Part shown: positions 45,039-53,400 of the stretch, piece by piece | Layout: each line of letters opens with the position of its first letter | How positions within the stretch are numbered: position 1 is the first letter of the stretch | Assembly: GCA_015056815.1 (NCBI GenBank) | Contig: SVFN01000004.1 | Coordinates: 1-64,000 of the forward strand | Direction: 5' to 3' | From: Lachnospiraceae bacterium | Lineage (GTDB): Bacteria > Bacillota > Clostridia > Lachnospirales > Lachnospiraceae | Length of the DNA stretch: 64,000 nt | The notes under the pieces: generated by a model | What the model saw: only the letters and a program-made list of their open reading frames with translations | The model's database searches: none | Told to the model about the DNA's origin: nothing | Program-made: the position numbers and the translations under genes

Positions 45039-45557
45039 ATGGAGTTTAAACAGGTAATCGGTGCGATCTTAAGTGCGATTATTCGGATTACGATCGTGAT
45101 CGCCGTGATCTATTTTGTATATCAGGTCGGTATCCGTTCTTATAATTTCGGATACCGGGTATTCGCGGATGTGGCAGTGGAGATCTCGCCGGGCCGGGAT
45201 AAGACCGTATCGGTGAAAAAAGGCAAAAGTGTCATGGAAACCGGCAAAATGCTTGTGGACGCAGGATTGATCGCAGACGAAAAAGTCTTTTTTGTACAGG
45301 AATTATTATCAGAATATCATGGGAAGATCAAACCGGGAGTCTATGTTTTGAACACTTCCATGACAGGGACGGAAATGCTGGCGGTTATGAGCGATGAGGC
45401 AGATGAGGAGGAAGAAGAGACCGAAGCTGCTGATGATAAAAAGGTAGTCGTTCAGGATAATGCCGGAGAAGATGCATCACCGGCAGAGGGTGAAGACGCA
45501 GGCAATACAGCAGAGGGCGAAGAAGACTCCGCACAGACACAGGAGAGCGCCCAATGA
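45039..45557 (+). CDS. Membrane protein resembling only the N-terminal part of MltG
   Basis: A 172-aa protein with a membrane anchor at about residues 8-28, a small extracellular domain (residues about 45-120, EISPGRDKTVSVKKGKSVME, then AGLIADEKVFFVQEL and PGVYVLNTSMTGTEML) like the LysM-like domain of the lytic transglycosylase MltG/YrrL, and an acidic low-complexity tail. The catalytic YceG domain of MltG is missing, yet the tail has no trace of decay. The place (after ireB-ruvX-DUF1292, before the TrmR-like gene) is that of yrrL in Bacillus, so it appears to be a shortened orthologue, perhaps acting as a regulator or scaffold. Confidence 0.75.
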   Translation: MEFKQVIGAILSAIIRITIVIAVIYFVYQVGIRSYNFGYRVFADVAVEISPGRDKTVSVKKGKSVMETGKMLVDAGLIADEKVFFVQELLSEYHGKIKPGVYVLNTSMTGTEMLAVMSDEADEEEEETEAADDKKVVVQDNAGEDASPAEGEDAGNTAEGEEDSAQTQESAQ

Positions 45558-45593
45558 CCATAAACCAAAAAGAGTGAAAACGGGGAAGATACT

Positions 45594-46235
45594 GTGATCG
45601 TAAATGAAAGATTTGTAGGTTATATCAATTCTCTGGAGCGGGGAAATCCGGCTTACCTGGATGAGCTGGAGCAGTATGCGCTTGCAGAAAATGTGCCGAT
45701 CATCCGAAAGGAAATGCAGAGCTTTCTCAAGACACTGATCGTGATGAACAAACCGATGCAGCTTCTTGAAGTAGGGACTGCCATCGGTTTTTCTGCGCTT
45801 CTGATGAGTGAATATATGCCAAAGGGAGCTCATATCACGACCATTGAAAAGTATGAAAAGCGTATTCCCATTGCCAGGGAAAATTTTCAAAAATACGGGA
45901 AAGAAGAATGTATTACCCTGCTGGAGGGGGATGCGATGGAGATCCTTCAGACACTGGAGGGGCGTTTTGATTTTATTTTCATGGATGCGGCAAAGGGACA
46001 ATACATCCATTTCCTGCCGCAGGTGTTAAGGCTGTTAAAAGAAGGCGGAGTGCTGGTGTCGGATAATGTATTGCAGGATGGAGATATCATCGAGTCCAAA
46101 TATGCTATCACGAGGCGCAACCGCACGATCCACACCAGGATGAGGGACTATCTGTATACGCTCAAAAACCATGAGCAACTGGAAACCGCGATCCTGCCGC
46201 TTGGAGATGGTGTGGCATTGTCAGTTAAGAAATAA
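45594..46235 (+). CDS. O-methyltransferase, probable TrmR (tRNA 5-hydroxyuridine methyltransferase)
   Basis: A 213-aa SAM-dependent methyltransferase of the YrrM/catechol-O-methyltransferase-like class. Motif I is LLEVGTAIGFSALLM near residue 58 and the post-motif region DFIFMDAAKGQYIHFLP near 122. In Bacillus TrmR (YrrM) makes 5-methoxyuridine at the tRNA wobble position, after hydroxylation by U32 proteins. The next gene here is a U32 protein, matching the yrrM-yrrN-yrrO order. Starts at GTG 45594 with GGGGAAG 6 nt upstream. Other small O-methyltransferase roles cannot be excluded. Confidence 0.85.
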   Translation: MIVNERFVGYINSLERGNPAYLDELEQYALAENVPIIRKEMQSFLKTLIVMNKPMQLLEVGTAIGFSALLMSEYMPKGAHITTIEKYEKRIPIARENFQKYGKEECITLLEGDAMEILQTLEGRFDFIFMDAAKGQYIHFLPQVLRLLKEGGVLVSDNVLQDGDIIESKYAITRRNRTIHTRMRDYLYTLKNHEQLETAILPLGDGVALSVKK

Positions 46236-46301
46236 CAGTTCCGAAAGTCTGAAAACAATGTGCTACGAAGAAGCAATGGAATGAAAGCAGAGGAGAAGAT
46301 C

Positions 46302-47537
46302 ATGCGAAAACCTGAATTACTGATTCCGGCGAGCAGCCTGGAAGTGTTGAAAATCGCTGTAATGTTTGGCGCGGATGCCGTATATATCGGGGGAGAGGCT
46401 TTCAGCCTGCGGGCAAAGGCGAAAAATTTTTCGAAAGAGGACATGCGGGAAGGCATCGCATTCGCCCATGCCCATAATGTAAGAGTGCATGTGACAGCCA
46501 ACATCCTTGCCCACAACTACGATCTGGAGGAAGCAGCAAAGTATTTCAAAGAGCTTGCGAAACTACAGCCGGATGCGATCATCGTGGCAGATCCCGGCAT
46601 GATCCTGTTAGCAAAAGAAAACTGTCCGGAAATAGAATTGCATCTGAGCACGCAGGCGAATAATACCAATTACATGACCTACCGCTTCTGGTATGATCAG
46701 GGAATCCGGCGTGTGGTCAGTGCCAGAGAGCTTTCTTTAAAGGAAATCAAAGAGATCAGGGAACACATTCCGCAGGATATGGAGATCGAGAGCTTCATTC
46801 ATGGTGCCATGTGCATTTCCTATTCCGGAAGATGCCTTTTAAGCCACTATTTTACGGGAAGAGATGCGAACAGGGGAGCCTGTACACATCCCTGCCGCTG
46901 GAAATATGCCGTTGTGGAGGAACAAAGACCCGGCGAATATCTTCCGGTTTATGAGAATGACCGGGGTACGTATATCTTTAATTCCAAAGATCTGTGTATG
47001 ATCGAACATATTCCGGAAATGATCGATGCCGGGATTGACAGCTTCAAGATCGAAGGACGCATGAAGACCGCGCTGTATGTGGCGACAGTGGCACGTACCT
47101 ATCGTAAGGCGATCGATGCCTTACTGGAGTCGAAAGAGGCTTACGAGGAAAAACTGCCCTGGTGCAGAGAAGAGATTTCCAAATGCACATACAGACAATT
47201 CACTACAGGGTTTTACTTTGGCAAGACAAACGAGCATACCCAGATTTATGACAGCAATACTTATGTAAACGAATATATATATCTGGGAATCGTGGAGGAA
47301 AGCAGGGAAGCAGAAACAAACGGCAGCGAAGTTTACATAACGCAACGAAACAAATTCAGTGTCGGAGAAACGATCGAAATCATGAAGCCGGACGGCAGCA
47401 ATGTGGAGACAAAAGTGCTTGCGATCACGGATGAAAAAGGTGAGGGAATGGAAAGCTGTCCCCACCCGCAACAGAAACTGTGGATCACTTTGTCGGAGAA
47501 AGCACAGGTGTTTGACTTGCTGCGAAAAAAGGCTTAA
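46302..47537 (+). CDS. Peptidase U32-family protein, probable TrhP (tRNA hydroxylation)
   Basis: A 411-aa U32 protein. The family signature ESFIHGAMCISYSGRCLLSH followed by TGRDANRGACTHPCRW (near residues 165-200) provides the Cys cluster likely to bind Fe-S. Once called collagenases, several U32 proteins (TrhP/YegQ; YrrN/YrrO in Bacillus) install 5-hydroxyuridine at tRNA position 34, the substrate of TrmR, encoded just upstream. Start at ATG 46302 (GAGGAG upstream); ATG 46281 is possible. Confidence 0.88.
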   Translation: MRKPELLIPASSLEVLKIAVMFGADAVYIGGEAFSLRAKAKNFSKEDMREGIAFAHAHNVRVHVTANILAHNYDLEEAAKYFKELAKLQPDAIIVADPGMILLAKENCPEIELHLSTQANNTNYMTYRFWYDQGIRRVVSARELSLKEIKEIREHIPQDMEIESFIHGAMCISYSGRCLLSHYFTGRDANRGACTHPCRWKYAVVEEQRPGEYLPVYENDRGTYIFNSKDLCMIEHIPEMIDAGIDSFKIEGRMKTALYVATVARTYRKAIDALLESKEAYEEKLPWCREEISKCTYRQFTTGFYFGKTNEHTQIYDSNTYVNEYIYLGIVEESREAETNGSEVYITQRNKFSVGETIEIMKPDGSNVETKVLAITDEKGEGMESCPHPQQKLWITLSEKAQVFDLLRKKA

Positions 47538-47576
47538 TGCGGAAATGTTAGCAATATGACATAAGGACAGAAAGAT

Positions 47577-47612
47577 GCAAGGGTTTTTGGGATTCAAAGA
47601 CCTTGCTTTTTT
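47577..47612 (+). terminator. Terminator after the U32 gene
   Basis: GCAAGG (47577-47582) pairs with CCTTGC (47601-47606), with partial pairing inside, then TTTTTT. Confidence 0.8.
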
Positions 47613-47624
47613 CGTGGAAAACAG

Positions 47625-47653
47625 TTGCAGTATGAAGAATTTTTGTGTAGTAT
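47625..47653 (+). promoter_or_regulatory. Possible promoter of glutamine synthetase
   Basis: TTGCAG (47625-47630), 17-nt spacer, TAGTAT (47648-47653). Weak -35. Confidence 0.4.
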
Positions 47654-47696
47654 ATAAAAATGGGTTTTAAGATTAAAATTGCGAAAGGAAAGAACC

Positions 47697-49808
47697 ATGA
47701 GTGAAGTAGCAAATGTTGAGAAGATTTTTGGTGAAAATGTGTTCAGCCTCGGCGTGATGCGGGAGCGCCTGCCGAAGAATGTCTACAAGGAAGTGATCCG
47801 CGTGATCGAACATGGCGGTGAGATTTCCATGGCGACTGCAAACGTAGTGGCGAAAGAGATGAAGGACTGGGCGACGGAAAAAGGTGCCACACATTTTACG
47901 CACTGGTTTCAGCCTCTTACGGGCATCACAGCAGAGAAACATGACTCCTTTGTGACGAATCCGGATGAGATGGGTAAGATGATCATGGAGTTTTCGGGAA
48001 AAGAGCTGATCAAGGGAGAACCGGATGCTTCATCCTTCCCTTCCGGTGGACTCCGGGCGACCTTTGAGGCGCGCGGTTATACAACCTGGGATATTACGTC
48101 TCCGGCATTTTTGAAGGAAGCTTCCACAGGACTGATCCTCTGTATCCCGACCGCATTCTGCTCTTATACGGGGGAAGCACTGGATAAAAAGACACCTCTT
48201 CTCCGTTCCATGGAGGCGCTTTCCGAGCAGGCGATGAGGATCGTACGCCTTTTCGGAGATACACAGGCCAAAAAGGTCATGCCGTCGGTGGGAGCAGAGC
48301 AGGAATACTTTCTCGTGGATGCAGATAATTATAAGAAAAGAAAAGACCTGATCTTTGCAGGCCGTACGCTGTTTGGCGCTCCTGCACCCAAAGGGCAGGA
48401 GATGGGAGATCATTATTTCGGCGTGATACGTGAGCGCGTCGGCGGCTTTATGAAAGAGCTGAATGAAGAACTCTGGAAAGTTGGAATCACAGCGAAGACA
48501 CAGCATAATGAGGTGGCGCCGGCGCAGCATGAGCTGGCACCGATCTACGATACGGCCAATATCGCAGTGGATCATAATCAGCTGGTGATGGAGACCATGA
48601 AAAGGGTGGCAGCAAACCGGGATATGCGTTGTCTCTTACACGAGAAACCTTATGCGGGAGTGAATGGCTCCGGCAAGCATAATAACTGGTCTATCACGAC
48701 AGATACAGGGGTAAATCTGCTCGATCCCGGTGAGACACCGAATCAGAATATCCAGTTTTTGTTAGTGCTGGCATGTGTTATGAAAGCAGTCGATGAGCAT
48801 GCGGATCTTTTGCGGCAGTCTGCTTCCGATGTGGGAAATGACCACAGACTTGGTGCGGATGAGGCACCGCCGGCGATCATTTCCATGTTTCTGGGAGAAC
48901 AGCTGGAGGATGTGGTGTCCCAGCTTGTTGAGACCGGAGAGGCGAGAAGAGTGAAAAAGGGCGGAAAGCTTCTGACAGGAGTATCCACCCTTCCGGATTT
49001 CCAAAAGGATGCGACAGACCGTAACCGTACCTCACCGTTTGCATTTACCGGCAACAAATTTGAGTTCCGTATGGTTGGTTCTTCCGATTCGATTGCGGAT
49101 GCCAATACGACATTGAATGCCATCGTGGCGGAAGCATTCTGCGAGGCTGCGGATCGTCTGGAGAAGGCAGAGGATTTCGATCTGGCGGTACATGATCTGA
49201 TCAAAGAGTATATGGCAGAACATGAGCGTATTATTTTTAACGGCAACGGATATTCCGAGGAATGGATAAAAGAGGCTGAAGAAAGAGGGCTTCCCAACAT
49301 TAAGACGATGATCGAGGCGGCATCTGCCCTGACGACAAAGAACTCGGTGGCATTGTTTGAGAAATTCGGCATCTACACGGAGATAGAACTGAAATCACGT
49401 GAGGAGGTCGTCTATGAGACTTATGCCAAGACGATCAACATTGAGGCACTTACCATGATCGATATGGCAAGCAAGGAAATCATCCCGGCGGGCGTGAAAT
49501 ATGCCAGAATCCTTGCGGATACGGTGAATGCTTCCAAGACCGCAGGGGTGGAGCCTGTGGCAGAGCTTGAGACACTAAAAGAGGTTTCCGATAAGCTGGC
49601 GAAGATGAAAAAGGCATTAAAAGAGCTGATCACCGAAGAACAGAAGGCGGATCAGATCAAAGATACCAGAGAACAGGCTTTCTATTATAAAGATCATGTG
49701 ATCGACGTGATGAAGGAGTTACGCACTCCTGCCGATGAATTGGAAATGCTGGTGGACAAAGAAATGTGGCCGTTCCCGACCTATGGAGAATTGATGTTCG
49801 AAGTATAA
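47697..49808 (+). CDS. glnN: Glutamine synthetase, type III
   Basis: ATP-dependent synthesis of glutamine from glutamate and ammonia. The 703-aa length and sequence (FGENVFSLGVMRERLPKNVY at the start; THFTHWFQPLTGITAEKHDSF near residue 67; KTQHNEVAPAQHELAPIYD near 268; NGSGKHNNWSI near 322) identify the GSIII family found in Bacteroides and many Clostridia, not the 450-aa GSI. Starts at ATG 47697 with GAAAGGAAAG upstream. The gene is monocistronic, and tRNA-Gln follows 155 nt later. Confidence 0.95.
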   Translation: MSEVANVEKIFGENVFSLGVMRERLPKNVYKEVIRVIEHGGEISMATANVVAKEMKDWATEKGATHFTHWFQPLTGITAEKHDSFVTNPDEMGKMIMEFSGKELIKGEPDASSFPSGGLRATFEARGYTTWDITSPAFLKEASTGLILCIPTAFCSYTGEALDKKTPLLRSMEALSEQAMRIVRLFGDTQAKKVMPSVGAEQEYFLVDADNYKKRKDLIFAGRTLFGAPAPKGQEMGDHYFGVIRERVGGFMKELNEELWKVGITAKTQHNEVAPAQHELAPIYDTANIAVDHNQLVMETMKRVAANRDMRCLLHEKPYAGVNGSGKHNNWSITTDTGVNLLDPGETPNQNIQFLLVLACVMKAVDEHADLLRQSASDVGNDHRLGADEAPPAIISMFLGEQLEDVVSQLVETGEARRVKKGGKLLTGVSTLPDFQKDATDRNRTSPFAFTGNKFEFRMVGSSDSIADANTTLNAIVAEAFCEAADRLEKAEDFDLAVHDLIKEYMAEHERIIFNGNGYSEEWIKEAEERGLPNIKTMIEAASALTTKNSVALFEKFGIYTEIELKSREEVVYETYAKTINIEALTMIDMASKEIIPAGVKYARILADTVNASKTAGVEPVAELETLKEVSDKLAKMKKALKELITEEQKADQIKDTREQAFYYKDHVIDVMKELRTPADELEMLVDKEMWPFPTYGELMFEV

Positions 49809-49922
49809 GGAAACCGGATCAATGAATCCCTCTCTCTGCGCTGTCTGCACTAATGCAGAGAGGGGAATTTACGCTATCCCGGGAGATTGAAAAAAATTTT
49901 TTAAAAAAATTTAAAAAAGTAC

Positions 49923-49951
49923 TTGCATTTTTTTAGAACCTGTTATATACT
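49923..49951 (+). promoter_or_regulatory. Promoter of the tRNA-Gln gene
   Basis: TTGCAT (49923-49928), 17-nt spacer, TATACT (49946-49951), starting transcription about 6 nt before the tRNA. Confidence 0.7.
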
Positions 49952-49963
49952 AGCTTTTGTTGA

Positions 49964-50035
49964 TGGGCTATCGCCAAACGGTAAGGCAACGGACTCTGAC
50001 TCCGTCATTTCAAGGTTCGAATCCTTGTAGCCCAG
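49964..50035 (+). tRNA. tRNA-Gln, anticodon CTG
   Basis: Acceptor stem TGGGCTA/TAGCCCA, D arm GCC...GGC, anticodon arm ACGGA/TCCGT with 7-nt loop CTCTGAC (anticodon CTG, reads CAG), T arm with GGTTCGAATC, discriminator G. 72 nt; the CCA end is not encoded. Confidence 0.97.
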
Positions 50036-50037
50036 CG

Positions 50038-50080
50038 AAAAGGTCTTGATGAAGAAATTCATCGAGACCTTTCTTTTTTT
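50038..50080 (+). terminator. Terminator of the tRNA gene
   Basis: Stem AAAGGTCT...GATGA / TCATC...AGACCTTT with a T-G pair, loop AGAAAT, then CTTTTTTT. Confidence 0.9.
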
Positions 50081-50131
50081 GCAAAATGAACCCTGGGGAC
50101 GGAGTTATAGGATCATAATGTCCTCCGAGGA

Positions 50132-50236
50132 ATGGGCTTGATCGGTTCGCTGATATCTCTCGGGAGTAGCCTCTTTGAAGTGGCGTTTTTCCTGTTTATG
50201 AGTCCGGCTTTCGCAGAACCGGCATCCTTCCAATAA
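50132..50236 (+). CDS. Possible 34-aa hydrophobic peptide (doubtful)
   Basis: The frame reads MGLIGSLISLGSSLFEVAFF and ends in MSPAFAEPASFQ: a membrane-spanning stretch and then a polar tail. The ribosome site GAGG is too near the ATG, and I see no conserved partner. It could be a chance frame. Kept only because the region is otherwise unexplained. Confidence 0.2.
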   Translation: MGLIGSLISLGSSLFEVAFFLFMSPAFAEPASFQ

Positions 50237-50322
50237 AAAGAAGGCCTTCAGAAAGAGAGCCCGGTTGAAAAAAGTACCAAAAATGAGCCGTTTTTTTCTA
50301 CTTATTTAACAATCGCCCCTTG

Positions 50323-50351
50323 TTGACCTCGATATTAGAGAATGATAAAAT
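50323..50351 (+). promoter_or_regulatory. Promoter of the large secreted GH43 protein
   Basis: TTGACC (50323-50328), 17-nt spacer, TAAAAT (50346-50351) with an extended -10 TGA. Confidence 0.8.
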
Positions 50352-50405
50352 ATTTTAGAAACGCCAAAAACATTTAGTGTATTCTAAACTAAGAAGGAGG
50401 AAACA

Positions 50406-53400
50406 ATGAAGGGAAAACAATTAATCAGGTCGGGGTTGGCGGTAGTTTTGGCAGCAGCCATGACTTTTACCTCTATCCCTGTGGCGGCGGTCGAGAGCAG
50501 AACTCCGACTGTTGCAAATGAAAAAGGCAGTGAAAGCGTCAAAAACACTGCGATTGCTTATTATGACTTTGACGGCTATACGCTGGACGGCGACAATGTA
50601 AAAGATGGCGAAGACATCGTCATGTTTTTGGATGGCGATGGTACGAAGCCGACACTTACAGAGGATCCGGCAAGGGGGACGGTATTGTCTCTTACGAAGC
50701 AGAAATATCCGGGAGCGTGGGCAAAATTTGCAAGCAGTCCGTTTGCGAGTGTGGAAGATCTCGATAACGGTCTGACAATCAATTTCTGGACAAAAGCAGA
50801 TGGAGCACCGGGCGGTGCGGCGAATCTGCTGGATTTTGAAGTGGCTCCGGCGGATACAGGAAGGGCTGGAACGTTTGCAATCAATCAGGGAATGATTTAT
50901 TGGAATACGACAGATCAGGATAGTGTATATACGGATTTTAATATCGGTGATGTGAAATTCTCAGACACCGGCTGGAAAATGGTATCGATCGTATTGACCA
51001 AAACAGGTCTTACCGTCTACAGTAACGGACAGGCGATCAGTCATACTGTTGCGGGCGGTACCGAAGATTATGAGACCATGATGCAGGAACTGGTTGGAAG
51101 CTCCGAAAAGGAAGGCTTTTACGGCAGAGGCAGAGTGGAGACGCGTTTGGGCGCCAGCGGTGCGACTTACTGGGACTGCGCAGGTGCGTATATGGATGAT
51201 GTTTCTTTCTATGGAAAGGCATTATCGGCAGAGCAGATCGCGGCACTTTACACAGAGACCGGCGTCGCAGTAAAGATAACAGATGTAACAGTCTCAGGAA
51301 AGACACAGGTACAGGTTGGCAAGACGATCAAGCTTACGGCAAATGTTCTTCCGGCAGACGCGACAGAGGATAAGACCGTTACCTGGGTATCCTCCGACGA
51401 CACCATCCTGACGGTAGATGAAGAGGGAAATGTCAGGGGTATCAAGGAAGGCGCTGCTAAGGTTACAGCAAAAGCGGCAAATGTGGAATCCGCTGAGTTC
51501 GCGGTGACGGTGATCCCGTTTTCCGATCAGAAGGTCAGTGAACTGGCAATCGCCGCTTACGACTTTGAGGGCTATAAAGCAGAGGAAAACAGCCTAAAGA
51601 AGGGCGATACTTCCATCGAGCTTAAAACAATGGGAAACGGTGTGAAGCCGGCGTTAAAAGAAGACGAGGTCAGAGGACAGGTCCTTTCCCTGACAAAGAA
51701 TGATTACAGTAACAGCGGATATGCACTTCTGGCAAATCCGTTTGAGGGAAAAGATGCAAAAGACGGCTTTACGGTAAACTTCTGGACCAAAGCGACCGGC
51801 GATATCGCTGGCGGAAACTGTATCATTGACTTTGACCTGGGGGGCGGTGAGGCAGATGCCGCTGACAGAAATGCTGCTTCGGGCAGCTTTGCGATCAATC
51901 AGGGAATGGTATACTGGAATACCACCAATCAGAATGGCAATTATACGGACTTTAATGTTGGGGATATCGGCTTTGGGGCATCAGAAGGCTGGAAAATGGT
52001 AACAATCTGCGTAACCCAAAATGATATCACATTCTATGGAAACGGCAGCAAGATCACCAAAAAGATTTCCTCCGGAACAGAGAGTTACGCGCAGATGATC
52101 AATGATCTGACCGGCGGGCTTTGCAAGGAAGGACAGAACACATCCGTGCGTCTGGGATCCAGCGTGGCGACCTATTGGAATTGCGCGGGAGCACTTCTGG
52201 ATGATATCACGTTCTACGCAGAAGCGCTTGGTGCTGAGGATGTAAAGGCACTTTTTAACGAGCAGAAAGTGGATGTTTCTCTTGCAAACATCACGATCAA
52301 CGGCAAAAACAGCGTAGAGGAAGAAAAGACAGTACAGCTGTCGGCAGCGTTTGAACCGGTGGATGCGACCGTTGACAGAGATGCTGTGGAATGGACTTCC
52401 AGTGATCCTTCGATCCTTACCGTAGATGGAAAAGGTCTGGTAAAGGGAATCAAAAAGGGAAAAGCGACGGTAACGGCGAAACTGGACGATGTGACGTCTG
52501 CACCGTTTGAAATCGAGGTGCTGGGGTGCCTGGAGACTTTGGAGCCCGGCAATTATCTGACGGTCTATACGACAAAGACACCGTTTTACGCAGAGGCGGC
52601 AAATCTGAATCAGGAGACACAGAGTGTTTACTTTGCAGTCAGTAAGGATGGCAAGAACTTTGAAGTTCTCAACAACGGCGGCGGTGTGATCTTTGCTTCC
52701 AAGGGAAGCGGAAGGATCGTCGAACCGAAGATCTTTAAAGAAAACGGCAAATTCGTGGTAGTGGCGCAGGATGCAACCGCTTCCAACGGCTTCCATGTAT
52801 TTACATCTGACGATGGCGTACATTATTACACAGATGTATTGGAAACAAATAATACCCGTGTAGCGGAAGGGCTTTTAAAATCTTCCTTCACCTTTGAACT
52901 GGATGGAGAAAATCTGGCTCAGAAGGATACGAATTTTTCAGTGGGCAATGCTGTAGCGATCACAGAGGAAGAGTATCAGTATCTTGTAAACAAGCTGGGA
53001 ACAGTTGTCAATACCGGCCTGGAGAAGTTACCGGATCTGACAGTCAATAAGAGTGAGAAGCTGGATGCTGCCGGACTTACGAAGAAAGTGCCGAGTGTGA
53101 ATGCGACTTACAGTGATGGCTCTGCACAGAGCTTTAAAATCGACTGGGAAGACTTAAAGGATGTGAACGGCAAGACGGTGGACCTGACCAAAGAAGGTGA
53201 GTATGACATTGTCGGCAAAGTGATCCAGACCAAATATCTGAACCAGTTAAAGGAGTTAAACGGCAGTGAGCTTCCGGAGGATGATCCGGAGAACGTAAAT
53301 CCGGAGGAACCGGATAATTATGACGAGGCTACAGGTGAGACTTATTATGATGCCACAAAGTTTGTGGAAGGTATGGCAGATCCTTGTATTTACTGGGATG

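Larger units (their letters stand above)
50081..50405. other. Gap before the large secreted protein
   Basis: No convincing gene. A short hydrophobic frame at 50132-50236 (34 codons, MGLIGSLISL...) has a GAGG only 1-2 nt from its ATG and is doubtful. A promoter follows at 50323-50351. AT-rich stretches lie at 50265-50310. Confidence 0.5.
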
